From contig NZ_BMLC01000004.1 of the NCBI RefSeq assembly GCF_014645015.1, positions 1 through 64,000 of the forward strand: 64,000 nt of DNA, in the 5' to 3' direction. Shown piece by piece: positions 17,285 through 25,605 of this stretch. Position 1 is the stretch's first letter, and each line of letters opens with the position of its first letter. The stretch is from Salinibacterium xinjiangense (lineage in GTDB: Bacteria; Actinomycetota; Actinomycetes; Actinomycetales; Microbacteriaceae). The notes under the pieces were generated by a model. The model searched no databases. It saw only the letters and a list, made by a program, of their open reading frames with translations, and was not told the DNA's origin. Position numbers and translations under genes: made by a program.

Positions 17285-18735
17285 CCCGTTCGCGCAAGCC
17301 CACCACCCCACAACGCATCGTCGTGCTGGGCGCGGGCCTCGGGGGCCTCACCGCCGCTGCGCTGCTGGCCCGCGCCGGCCATACAGTGACGGTGTTGGAA
17401 GGTTCCGACTGGATCGGCGGCAAGAGCCGACGCCTCATGATCGATGGTCAGCGGGTCGACACCGGGCCGGCACTGGTCACGTTCCCCTTGGTCTGGGACG
17501 AGATGATCGCCCGCTACGACGCGCTCGGCGCCCGCCACTCCACCCCGCCCGAAGCCGCCGACGTGGCCGCGCTCACCCTGCAGCGACTTCCCGAAGTGGG
17601 CCGGTACTTCTACCGGGGCGACGATGTCACATTGCCGATCCCGGCTGGGCACCCGTGGCACGCGGCCTGGACCCGGTTCGAACGTGAACACGGCGGCCTC
17701 GGCCCGCAGCTCACGAGTATGCTCACCGCCAACCCGGCCAGTTTGGCGTCGTTGCCGGCCGTGCGCAATGTCTTTCGCGTCTACGGCACCAGACTGACCA
17801 CCCGCGGCTTTCTGGACAGTCTGACCTGGATGCCCGACGGCCTGCGTGAGATCATCGCCATTCACACCCTGAACGCGGGCGTCTCCCCCAAGCACACCCT
17901 GGCTCTGTACGCGAGCATGCCGGCCATCATGGCCCGGAGCGGCGTTTGGGTTCCCGACGGCGGCGTGAACGAGTTGCCGCTCGCGCTGCACCGACTGGCG
18001 CTGCATGCGGGCGCGGATGTGCACACGGGCGAGCCCGTTACATCCGTCTCGAAAAGGCTCGTGACCACCGCGGTGGCGGCATACCCGGCCGACGTGGTCG
18101 TGAGCGGGCTCGACAGCGCCGTGCTCGACGGGCTGCTTGGACTGCCGAAATCCCGGCCGCGGGCGCTGAGCTGCTCGGGGGTGGCGATTTATGCGTCCCT
18201 GGAAGCGCCGCTGCCCGAGGTCACCGCCACGCACTCCATCGTGCTGCCCGACGATCCGGCAGCGCTGCACCATAGTCTCGATGCTGGGATGGTACCCGAG
18301 CAGACAATGGCATTTTTGAACTACTACCGACCACACGAGGTATACCCCAACGACCGGGCCACCGTGGCTGTGCTACTCACCGCCCCCGCCGACGGCCGCA
18401 CGTACACCCTCGACAGCCCATGGGTGGCGAGCGAGGTGGCGCGGGTCAGCGGCGCCGTGGGCCTGGATCGGCCGATCAGCGAGTTCTTCCGAGACCACGT
18501 TGTACTGGACCCGCAGTACTTCTCCGACTGGGGCTCCACCGGCGGGGCTCTCTACGGCGCCACTAACCCGCTTTGGCAGAGCGGGCCGTTCCATCGCCCC
18601 GGCTACACCAGCCGGGCCCGGCCCTGGCTGTGGCGGGTCGGCGCGTCGGTGCACCCCGGCGGCGGCATTCCCGCCGTGCTCGGCGGCTCGATGACCGCGA
18701 TGCAGAAGCTGATCGGACGTCTCGACGGTCGCTGA
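17281..18735 (+). CDS. CrtI/CrtD-type FAD-dependent carotenoid desaturase
   Basis: 484 residues. The N-terminal Rossmann motif 'VVLGAGLGGLTAAALLARAG' and 'LEGSDWIGGKS' (about 13-49) are the signature of phytoene desaturase/CrtI-like oxidoreductases, followed by 'DTGPALVTFP'. The C-terminus has the matching FAD contact 'VHPGGGIPAVLGGS'. The usual function is desaturation or related redox steps on the polyene chain. Because the partner gene is an elongase-like prenyltransferase rather than crtB, this may be a 3,4-desaturase (CrtD-like) step of a C50 route instead of phytoene desaturation; that is inference. It overlaps the upstream gene by 4 bases. Confidence 0.85.
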   Translation: MTRSRKPTTPQRIVVLGAGLGGLTAAALLARAGHTVTVLEGSDWIGGKSRRLMIDGQRVDTGPALVTFPLVWDEMIARYDALGARHSTPPEAADVAALTLQRLPEVGRYFYRGDDVTLPIPAGHPWHAAWTRFEREHGGLGPQLTSMLTANPASLASLPAVRNVFRVYGTRLTTRGFLDSLTWMPDGLREIIAIHTLNAGVSPKHTLALYASMPAIMARSGVWVPDGGVNELPLALHRLALHAGADVHTGEPVTSVSKRLVTTAVAAYPADVVVSGLDSAVLDGLLGLPKSRPRALSCSGVAIYASLEAPLPEVTATHSIVLPDDPAALHHSLDAGMVPEQTMAFLNYYRPHEVYPNDRATVAVLLTAPADGRTYTLDSPWVASEVARVSGAVGLDRPISEFFRDHVVLDPQYFSDWGSTGGALYGATNPLWQSGPFHRPGYTSRARPWLWRVGASVHPGGGIPAVLGGSMTAMQKLIGRLDGR

Positions 18736-19533
18736 CGACAACCACCCACGCACGCACCCTCCAGGAAACAGTGTCCACGAGTTCTTTGACCGCCCGGAAC
18801 TCTTCGATCACATTGAGCAACATCGGCCTTGTCTGGCCTGTTAGCTCCTCCGCCCTGCGGTGCTTCACCGGCCCGTTCGGTGTGGGTCGAACTGTTCATG
18901 TCAACGCCAACCAAAAATGGGCCCATTCCTGCCAACTGAAAACAAGGCCACTGTTGTGTGGTCTACTGCGGAGTCTGCTGCGTGCTCAGGTGGCAGGCTC
19001 TAGTCACGCAGGCATGGCGGCTGGCGTGTTCATGATGACCTCGAACTTTAACGGCGTCAAACGTCCCGGGCGTGCTTGCCGCCGCCGTCGGTGATAGGTG
19101 CGTTCGATCCAGGTCACTATCTCGATCCGACCATCGGGTGTGCTGTCGGTTTGATTGACTCAAACCATGGGGCACGTCAACGAGTGGACTAGATCGACAG
19201 CAGACCCAGACGGCCATTCAGGCGCCAGCAGCCCATCCTCGCCTCCTGATGCGCGGAGTGCTATCGGGCGGTGCTTGCTGGTTCGATCGAGGTGACTGAG
19301 GTCGCGATAGGCGCGATAGGCGCGCGGTCGCAGGGAAGCGTGCACGCGAGAGGAGAGGAACCAATTCCCGGGGCTCACTTCAGATGAGAAAGTCACGAGC
19401 CTCGGGAGGCGCATGCTCCCTTTGATTACGTGGGCTCGCTTTGACCTGACAGACCCACTTCACCTGCAAATCGTCAGCCGCCGGACGATCAGGCACGCCG
19501 GATCGCAGCCTGCCCGCGCCGACGCAGCGATAG
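18736..19533. other. Stretch without a supported gene
   Basis: About 800 bases after the carotenoid pair. Composition is mixed and frames on both strands are short and unconvincing. I see no RNA gene or clear repeat. Together with the following remnant it looks like a recombination scar. Confidence 0.5.
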
Positions 19534-19797
19534 GTGTGCTTTGAGGACACCAACTCGGTGACCGACACCGTGACCGTCGGCCGCAGCCCCTTCGAAGTGA
19601 CGCTGAATGAGACCACGAAGACCGCGTACGTGATCGCTACTGACGAGGGCACGGTATCGATAATCGACCCCGTGGTGACGGGTTTGGCCAATGGGGACAG
19701 TTACACGTTCACGGTGGCCGCGACGAACGCTGCCGGCACCGGTGCCGCCTCCACCGCCGTCACACCAATACAACCGCCGGTCACACCACGCATGTAG
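19534..19797 (+). pseudogene. YVTN-propeller / fibronectin-III fragment
   Basis: An open frame of 87 codons joins two unrelated surface-protein pieces. The first, 'VTVGRSPFEVTLNETTKTAY' and 'EGTVSIID', is one blade of a YncE-type YVTN beta-propeller. The second, 'VVTGLANGDSYTFTVAATNA' and 'AAST', is the end of a fibronectin type III domain. Neither is complete, there is no secretion signal or Shine-Dalgarno, and the sequence before it is non-coding. It is best read as the 3' end of a lost exported protein. Confidence 0.65.
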
Positions 19798-19903
19798 GGG
19801 ACGTTTGAGAATTCAGAGCTTCGACTACGCCACGCGACCTGTTCTGCGGGGGCTGGCGTAGTTTGAGCCCCGTCTTCTTTCCGAGAGATAAACCCAAGGA
19901 ACC

Positions 19904-19941
19904 ATCACTGATCACGTTCGCGTGGCTCCCGTATCAGTGAT
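19904..19941 (-). terminator. Inverted repeat at the 3' end of the SulP gene
   Basis: A 9-base perfect stem, ATCACTGAT at 19904-19912 and ATCAGTGAT at 19933-19941, with a 20-base loop. It overlaps the SulP stop codon at 19934. There is no T-run, so termination is only a possibility. A second 8-base inverted repeat (CTACGCCA/TGGCGTAG) lies just left at about 19823-19861. Confidence 0.4.
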
Positions 19942-21436
19942 CAGAGCCCATGTTGCCCGCGAGACGCGTGTGCAGGATGGTGCTGGCTTCGTTGAGGCCC
20001 TCAATGACGACGTGCTTTCCGTGGCGTTCGTACTTGTACTTGATTGCGTCGAGGGCGGCCACGGTGGACGCGTCCCAGATGTGCGAGCCAGACATCTCGA
20101 TGACGATACGTTTCGGGTCGTCCGCGTATTCGAACTGCGTCATCATGTCGTTGCTCGAAGCAAAGAACAGTGCTCCGGTGACCGTGTAATACGCGGTCTG
20201 GGTCTCGCCCTCACCGGACAGGCTGCGCTCGACTTTTGCGAGGTGGGCCACGCGGCGGGCGAAGGCAACCATAGCGATGATCACGCCGACGACGACGCCA
20301 ACGGCGAGGTTATGGGTGAGCACGATGACGACCACGGTCGCGACCATGACGGTGGTCTCGCTCTTGGGCATCCGCTTCAGCGTCGACAGGCGGATGCTGT
20401 GCCAGTCGAAGGTGAGGACAGCGACGATGATCATCACGGCAACCAGGGCGGCCATGGGAACAACGGCCAGCACATCGCCGAGGCCGAGGACCAGGACCAG
20501 TAGGAAGACGCCGGCCAGGAAGGTGGAGATGCGGGTGCGAGCACCGGAGGCCTTGACGTTGATCATGGTCTGGCCGATCATGGCGCAGCCGCCCATGCCG
20601 CCGAATAGGCCGGACATGACGTTGGCGACGCCCTGACCCCAGGTTTCGCGGGTCTTGTTGGAGTGGGTGTCAGTGATCTCGTCGACGAACTTCGCGGTCA
20701 TGAGGGATTCGAGGATGCCGACCAGGGCCATGCCGAGGGCGTAGGGGGCGATGATCGTGAACGTCTCCCAGCTGAGTGGAATGTTCGGGAGGAACAGCCC
20801 AGGCAGGCTCCGGGGCAGCTCGCCCTGATCACCAATGGTGGGCACGTTGATCGCGATGACGACGGTAGCCACGGTCAGGACCACGATCGCCACGAGAGGC
20901 GCGGGGACGACCTTTGTAATGCGAGGCATCACGATCATGATGATGATTCCGATAGCGACCAGCGGGTAGACCATGAACGGCACGCCGAGCAGCTGGGGCA
21001 GCTGCGAGGTAAAGATGAGAATCGCCAGGGCGTTAACGAAGCCGACCATGACGCTGCGGGGAATGAACCGCATGAGCTTGGCCACCCCGATCACGCTGAG
21101 GATGATCTGGAATGCCCCGGCCAGGATGACAGTGGCGATGAAGTAGTCCATACCGTAGTCGCGCGCGACCGGGGCGATGACGAGGGCGACGGCGCCGGTG
21201 GCGGCGGTGATCATGGCGGGGCGGCCGCCGACGAAGGCGATGGTAACGGCCATCACGAACGAGGAGAACAGGCCGACGCGCGGGTCGACGCCGGCGATGA
21301 TCGAGAACGCGATGGCCTCGGGAATGAGTGCCATGGCCACGACGAGGCCGGCGAGAACCTCGCGGGTCAGGATGCGCGGGGTTCTCAGGGCGGTCAGGAC
21401 AGAGGGTTCGGCTTTATAACGATCAACTTTGGGCAA
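19934..21436 (-). CDS. SulP-family anion permease with STAS domain
   Basis: 500 residues. About eleven membrane helices (residues 25-375) show the SulP consensus: 'GLVVAMALIPEAIAFSIIAG' near the start and 'GGMGGCAMIGQTMINVKASG' in the middle. A C-terminal STAS domain (about 405-490) contains 'IVIEMSGSHIWDASTVAALD', whose phosphorylatable-serine position is occupied by Ala-Ser-Thr residues. SulP proteins move sulfate or bicarbonate, usually with Na+ or H+. Length and helix pattern match the bacterial YbaR/YvdB-like branch. It is transcribed away from the MerR gene at 21645, with a 16-base palindrome between them. Confidence 0.9.
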   Translation of the reverse strand: MPKVDRYKAEPSVLTALRTPRILTREVLAGLVVAMALIPEAIAFSIIAGVDPRVGLFSSFVMAVTIAFVGGRPAMITAATGAVALVIAPVARDYGMDYFIATVILAGAFQIILSVIGVAKLMRFIPRSVMVGFVNALAILIFTSQLPQLLGVPFMVYPLVAIGIIIMIVMPRITKVVPAPLVAIVVLTVATVVIAINVPTIGDQGELPRSLPGLFLPNIPLSWETFTIIAPYALGMALVGILESLMTAKFVDEITDTHSNKTRETWGQGVANVMSGLFGGMGGCAMIGQTMINVKASGARTRISTFLAGVFLLVLVLGLGDVLAVVPMAALVAVMIIVAVLTFDWHSIRLSTLKRMPKSETTVMVATVVVIVLTHNLAVGVVVGVIIAMVAFARRVAHLAKVERSLSGEGETQTAYYTVTGALFFASSNDMMTQFEYADDPKRIVIEMSGSHIWDASTVAALDAIKYKYERHGKHVVIEGLNEASTILHTRLAGNMGSDH

Positions 21437-21607
21437 GAGGGATTTTTCGGCGATAGCGATAGAAGACTCCGGAAACGGGGCTCTCCCGCAGGAGGGCCGA
21501 TGGGCGAGGTGTGGGGCGCCTCATTGCGCGGGCCCAGCACTGTCGTGTTCGACAACGGGGCGGGTGATGCTGGCACGCAGGAAACTGTGGACCAGACCTG
21601 TAACACT

Positions 21608-21623
21608 ACCCTAACGTTAGGGT
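21608..21623. promoter_or_regulatory. Perfect palindrome, candidate MerR operator
   Basis: ACCCTAACGTTAGGGT is a perfect 16-base palindrome in the divergent region between sulP and merR. On the minus strand TTAACC lies at its upstream side and TACAGG about 18 bases further, a promoter with the over-long spacer typical of MerR-regulated genes. On the plus strand it ends 21 bases before the MerR start. MerR proteins act by twisting such long spacers. Confidence 0.75.
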
Positions 21624-21644
21624 TAAGTTGAAAAGGGTGACGAC

Positions 21645-22028
21645 GTGGAATCAGATCAAGGTGCGGTAATGCACATCGGTGAGCTCGCCGAGAAGACCGG
21701 TTTATCGTTACGAACGATCCGGCACTACGACGAGGTGGGCCTCCTCAAGCCCACAGGGCGCACCGATGGCGGGTTCCGCCTATACACGCAGGGCGACTTC
21801 AGCCGGCTCATGCTCATCCGTCGCATGAAGCCTCTCGGATTCCCCCTCGACGAAATGACCGACCTGCTGCGCGTGATCGACACCCTCAGCGACAGCGACA
21901 CGATGGTCGACCCTGCTGTTCGCCGCGAACTGGACAACTTCATCACTGAAGCGGTCAAACGCCGGGCAAAACTTCAGGAGCAGCTCGCCATGGCCGACGA
22001 ATTCCTCACACTTCTGCGCGAGCGGTAA
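21645..22028 (+). CDS. MerR-family transcriptional regulator
   Basis: 127 residues. The winged helix-turn-helix is 'IGELAEKTGLSLRTIRHYDE' followed by 'VGLLKPTGRTDGGFRLY', the classic MerR signature. A dimerising coiled coil ('VKRRAKLQEQLAMADEFLTL') ends the protein, and there is no cysteine-rich effector-binding tail, so the metal-sensing type is unlikely. A GTG start at 21645 with AAAGGG upstream is used; an ATG eight codons later would keep the whole domain. Divergence from sulP and the palindrome between them suggest that it controls the permease and itself. Confidence 0.9.
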   Translation: MESDQGAVMHIGELAEKTGLSLRTIRHYDEVGLLKPTGRTDGGFRLYTQGDFSRLMLIRRMKPLGFPLDEMTDLLRVIDTLSDSDTMVDPAVRRELDNFITEAVKRRAKLQEQLAMADEFLTLLRER

Positions 22029-22178
22029 CACCCGCTGCCAAACCCCTTCACTCAGCAAGCCGAAGTGAACGAAATGAGGGGGCTCCCCGTGCTTCGGCGG
22101 CGTTTGCCCAGATTCATACAGTGTGCGCAGTTGGAGCGCTGCATTGAGTGAACCAGACCGGGGTAAACCCGGTTGCGT

Positions 22179-22997
22179 TCAGGGAATCTGTGCTGGGAGC
22201 TCTGCGCCGCGGCCCTGCGATGTGGGACTTTGACCTATCAATCTGGGCGGGTTTTGCAGGTCGATCCGGCCGGAGACGACATCACCGGCTACCTGGCGCA
22301 AGGGGAGATTCCGGTCGCGGGCGTAGGTGCGCATGATGACGAAGGCATCGTTCATGGTGGTGTTCATCGTGGCGGCGAGGACGCCTTTGGCCTGCTCGAT
22401 CAGAATCCTGGAATCGAGCGCGCGTTGCAGCTGCTCAGCCACGACGTTGGCGCTGCGAATGTGGCGTTCCTGCAGGATGCCGATCGTCGCAACATCGGCC
22501 AGCGCTTGCGCAACGGCGATATCCTCCGGAACGAGCGCCCCGATCTGATGGCTGAATAGGTTCATCGTGCCTATGACTTGCCCGCGAAGTCGCAACGGAG
22601 TGGCATGAACGGATTTGAAGCCTTGTTTCAGTGCCTCTGTTGAGAACGTGGGCCAGGTTCCCCCGTCGATTTCGATATTACCGACGGTCACGGGGATGCC
22701 GGTATAAAAACAGTCAAGACATGGGCCCTCCCCTGCGGCGAGTTGGAAGATTTCTACCAACTCAGCTTCCTCACTCGTGGAGGCCACCAGCTGAAGCTGA
22801 CCCGTGGGGTCGACCAGCATCAGCCCGCCCGCCTGGGTATCGAGAATCTCGGTGCATCGCTCGACAAGCCAGTGCAGCAGATCAACGACATCGAATTCAG
22901 TGACGAGGGTGTCGGCGAGTTTGACGAAAGCCGTGCTGAGCTTGCTCTCACGTGTCTTAGTTGTCATCATCTTCTTATTTTCCTCATTTTTTGTCAC
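22179..22997 (-). CDS. GAF and ANTAR domain protein
   Basis: 272 residues. An N-terminal GAF sensor domain runs from about 25 to 175 ('TQAGGLMLVDPTGQLQLVAS', 'GEGPCLDCFYTGIPV') and a C-terminal ANTAR RNA-binding domain from about 190 to 245 ('LQRALDSRILIEQAKGVLAA', 'AFVIMRTYARDRNLPLRQVA'). ANTAR proteins bind tandem hexaloop RNA hairpins and prevent transcription termination. The cysteine pair in 'PCLDC' might be sensory. The GTG start lies in the stop of the upstream gene (GTGA overlap), so the two GAF proteins are coupled and may form a hetero-complex. The GTG has an AGG-containing upstream region only within the preceding gene. Confidence 0.88.
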   Translation of the reverse strand: MTKNEENKKMMTTKTRESKLSTAFVKLADTLVTEFDVVDLLHWLVERCTEILDTQAGGLMLVDPTGQLQLVASTSEEAELVEIFQLAAGEGPCLDCFYTGIPVTVGNIEIDGGTWPTFSTEALKQGFKSVHATPLRLRGQVIGTMNLFSHQIGALVPEDIAVAQALADVATIGILQERHIRSANVVAEQLQRALDSRILIEQAKGVLAATMNTTMNDAFVIMRTYARDRNLPLRQVAGDVVSGRIDLQNPPRLIGQSPTSQGRGAELPAQIP

Positions 22998-23680
22998 GGG
23001 GGCGTGTCTTCGAAGTTCAGCGAGCCGGACACCACATCGCGGGCGACGGTGTGAACGGTTATCCCGTTCGCGAAAGCGTAGGCCTGCAATCGTGCATATG
23101 CGATAGTCGCGGTCGTCTTCAACTGCACCAGAACGATGCCGGTGGCCTGGTGAACCTCTCGGCGAAACGCGGGCGCCGCCGCCGACTCCACGGCCACGTC
23201 ATCGATCGCGGACACCATTGCCTGCTGAACCGTTCCTGCCGCTATTGCCGATGCGATCGCCAATGCCGTGGCCTGCTGCTGATCGTCCAATACGAGAGGT
23301 GTATCGCAAAACAGGGTTGCAACTCCCACCGTGACCGCCCCCATCTGGATGGGAACGCAGAAGATCGCACCGACAGGTAGCTCGCTGAGCGCTGCACCGA
23401 GCACTGGCCAATCATCATGACCTCCCGAAGCGACGTCCGGGATCATGACAAGTCGGCCTGAACGCACGACCGAATTTTGGGGCCCTTCACCGAGCTCGAA
23501 CTGCAACTCGTCAATACGCGCGGCGATCACCCCACTCGAGCAGAGGCTCATCCGCGAACCGGAGGCGCTCATTGCCGCAACAGACGCACCCGAGACGGGA
23601 AGAGATTTCAGAAACGGACGACACAAATCCTGCACGTCGTCAGGCTCACGTCTCGCACCCGAATGGGTCGATCCGGTCAC
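22994..23680 (-). CDS. GAF domain protein with ANTAR-like C-terminus
   Basis: 228 residues, upstream partner of the protein at 22179. A GAF domain occupies about 30-160 ('ELQFELGEGPQNSVVRSGRL', 'LPVGAIFCVPIQMGAVTVGV'). The C-terminal 60 residues ('REVHQATGIVLVQLKTTATI', 'AYAFANGITVHTVARDVVSG') align by eye with ANTAR but are less conserved. The equivalent of the 'QAKGVLA' start is 'QATGIVLV'. It overlaps the downstream gene by 4 bases. A tandem of two GAF-ANTAR proteins is common in Actinobacteria, and the target RNA is not evident here. Confidence 0.85.
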   Translation of the reverse strand: MTGSTHSGARREPDDVQDLCRPFLKSLPVSGASVAAMSASGSRMSLCSSGVIAARIDELQFELGEGPQNSVVRSGRLVMIPDVASGGHDDWPVLGAALSELPVGAIFCVPIQMGAVTVGVATLFCDTPLVLDDQQQATALAIASAIAAGTVQQAMVSAIDDVAVESAAAPAFRREVHQATGIVLVQLKTTATIAYARLQAYAFANGITVHTVARDVVSGSLNFEDTPP

Positions 23681-23932
23681 ACCGATCCGCCTCGCTCACA
23701 GACGTAGTGCGGATCGCCGAATTGCGTTTCCGCAGCAAGGGTGCCGTTCAACCACATCACCATCAGGATCTTCCGCCGTTGGACTGCCAGGGTCCGGGAC
23801 AGTTTTTTCTACGGTACCCCACACACCCAAACCAATACACACTGAACCCGACCGCATGGCCTGCAATGAATCACCTTGCACCCCACTTGCGGTGGCCGAA
23901 TTTCCTCTTCTCATTGATTTCACATTCGAAGC

Positions 23933-24448
23933 ATGTCAGCCTTATTTTTATTCACTCAGGCCCTCGGTGAATCCGCGTATCGTCGGATTGAGCCCAAAGT
24001 GAAAGCTTCTTTTCCACCCACACTCTGTGGCATCGGAACACTGCCACGACAGCTGCAGGTCGAGCGGGTCGGCCTAAAATCCTGGCAGGTGAGCGATAGT
24101 ATCGCGCGCACTGCGATCGCCGTGCTCGAGGTGATTCCTCTCGACGGATCACGTTGGCGAATTTCGGATTCAATGGTGAACGAGCGCGACCCATGCTGGC
24201 TACTCGGATACGTAGAGCGTCTGGAGCATGACAAGTACGAAGTGTTGTGGCTGGCCGCACCCGTCACCTGGGCCTTCGTTGCATCCTTTGAGGATGCTTT
24301 AGCCGCCGTGGCCGATCGCACTCAGGTCACTGGTGCCATCCAAGCGCAACACGATCCCGCCATCGCGGCATCCTCCACTGTGGTGTCCTCCCATCTGGCG
24401 TTTGACCACATCCGCCGCCGCCAACAGGCCTCCACGACTGCTTACTAG
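23933..24448 (+). CDS. Hypothetical soluble protein
   Basis: 171 residues, no signal peptide. The central part reads as a small beta-barrel-like domain: 'SIARTAIAVLEVIPLDGSRW', 'VNERDPCWLLGYVERLEHDK' and 'YEVLWLAAPVTWAFVASFED'. The last 30 residues are polar and helical with 'HIRRRQQAS'. I do not recognise a named family, although proteins of this size and pattern are frequent as orphans in Micrococcales. It is followed, 88 bases later, by a DUF7882-like gene in the same direction. Confidence 0.75.
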   Translation: MSALFLFTQALGESAYRRIEPKVKASFPPTLCGIGTLPRQLQVERVGLKSWQVSDSIARTAIAVLEVIPLDGSRWRISDSMVNERDPCWLLGYVERLEHDKYEVLWLAAPVTWAFVASFEDALAAVADRTQVTGAIQAQHDPAIAASSTVVSSHLAFDHIRRRQQASTTAY

Positions 24449-24536
24449 GACAGTCGGCCAATCCGTACATCCGTACATCATCGAGAGCGGGGCCGAGTTC
24501 GTTCCTCACTCTCACAAATCGAACGGGGTATAAACC

Positions 24537-24890
24537 ATGGGTTTTCTCTATTACGGAAACAACAGCTATGCCGTCGAGATGGATGACCGCCCGCTGGCCC
24601 ATCTGAAGGTCGCCATGCTGAGCCTCCTCCGTGCGGGCAAATGCATGGCATTCACCTTCGATCGGTCAGCCGAGCTCGGCAGTGGCCGTGAAACGCTCTG
24701 GATCAGCCCGTCAACCGAGATCCGCTTCCGCTTCCTCGGAGGCCGGCCACCACGGATTAGCGAGCCGTGGGTGCGCTCCATTATCGCTACCGCGGACAGC
24801 CCCACCGGTCTTCGGATGGTCACCGAACCCGCCGACGCCCCCGCGGACACAGGTGCCCCCGCAGACACGCACGTCCTCACGCCGGCGTGA
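24537..24890 (+). CDS. DUF7882-like small protein
   Basis: 117 residues beginning 'MGFLYYGNNSYAVEMDDRPL' and continuing 'AHLKVAMLSLLRAGKCMAFT', with a tryptophan-containing 'ETLWISPSTEIRFRFLG'. This pattern is characteristic of a small family restricted to Microbacteriaceae relatives (now DUF7882), present in many copies per genome and sometimes misannotated as ATP-dependent DNA ligase. The C-terminal Pro/Ala/Asp-rich tail is probably disordered. Function is unknown. The ATG follows 'AAACC' with only a weak ribosome-binding site. Confidence 0.8.
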   Translation: MGFLYYGNNSYAVEMDDRPLAHLKVAMLSLLRAGKCMAFTFDRSAELGSGRETLWISPSTEIRFRFLGGRPPRISEPWVRSIIATADSPTGLRMVTEPADAPADTGAPADTHVLTPA

Positions 24891-24997
24891 CGTTTTATCG
24901 TGGAGAAACAGCGGGTGCTCATCGATATGTAGTTCTCGACCGAGGATGAACAGTATCTACAGCCGAACTTCAGATCATCACCGGCACAGAGAGGTCG

Positions 24998-25288
24998 CTA
25001 GCTTAATCGCGGCATCAACGCCGGAGCAGGCCAAACATCTAGCTCCCAATATGCGAAATCTGGGTACTCTTCGCCGTCGTCTTGCTCCTCAACGAGGCCG
25101 GGTAACTTCTCTATACGTACCGAAACTCCAGGGCTCACCAAGACGCGCGTCGGTCGGTTGCCCGAACCAGTGAAATCTACGAATGCCCCACCAGCGCGCA
25201 CTGCTTCTACAATCTTGGATTCGACGACGGCGACAGCGGAATCGGTTACCGCGTATGAGCTTCCATGAAGATGAACCAGAACAGTCAT
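24998..25288 (-). CDS. Small hypothetical protein
   Basis: About 96 residues from the ATG at 25288 ('MTVLVHLHGSSYAVTDSAVA'). The layout is strand, helix with 'VVESKIVEAVRAGGAFVDFT', then 'TRVLVSPGVSVRIEKLP' and an acidic, aromatic tail 'EEYPDFAYWELDV'. It could bind a small ligand or partner through the acidic tail. I recognise no family, although short proteins beginning this way occur next to DUF7882 genes in Micrococcales. An upstream in-frame start at 25315 is also possible. Confidence 0.6.
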   Translation of the reverse strand: MTVLVHLHGSSYAVTDSAVAVVESKIVEAVRAGGAFVDFTGSGNRPTRVLVSPGVSVRIEKLPGLVEEQDDGEEYPDFAYWELDVWPAPALMPRLS

Positions 25289-25605
25289 AAGGCGCTTTCT
25301 GTTGTTAAACAGCAATATTTACCATTACCCGAACCGTACGCTCCACAGCATCCGCCATTCCCCGGCTTGACAAACAGCAGAAATCGGGCAGGCCACTCTG
25401 AAGACCCGAAACCTTGTGCCGCCACTTCGCACTCCACAATGCGACCGCAGGATTTCGCTGAGGCGTAGAGCCAGCCAATTCTGGCAAGGAGGCCCACCGC
25501 GTGCCCGATCAGGGCGTTGGCCGGCCGGGAGGACTTTTCCTGCGGGGATTCGAAGAACAGCATCACCGTGGGAACGACGTTGTGGTCGTGGTCGTCTGTG
25601 GGTCG
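25289..25605. other. Stretch without a confident gene
   Basis: A minus-strand frame (25285-25566) with several cysteines near its end ('GGCCGAYGSGNGKYCC') overlaps the start of the 24998 gene. I see no ribosome-binding site or family, so it is not called. Confidence 0.4.

Noticed and set aside
19823-19861. 8-base inverted repeat CTACGCCA/TGGCGTAG as a terminator
   Set aside because: Long loop, no T-run and no gene clearly ending there.
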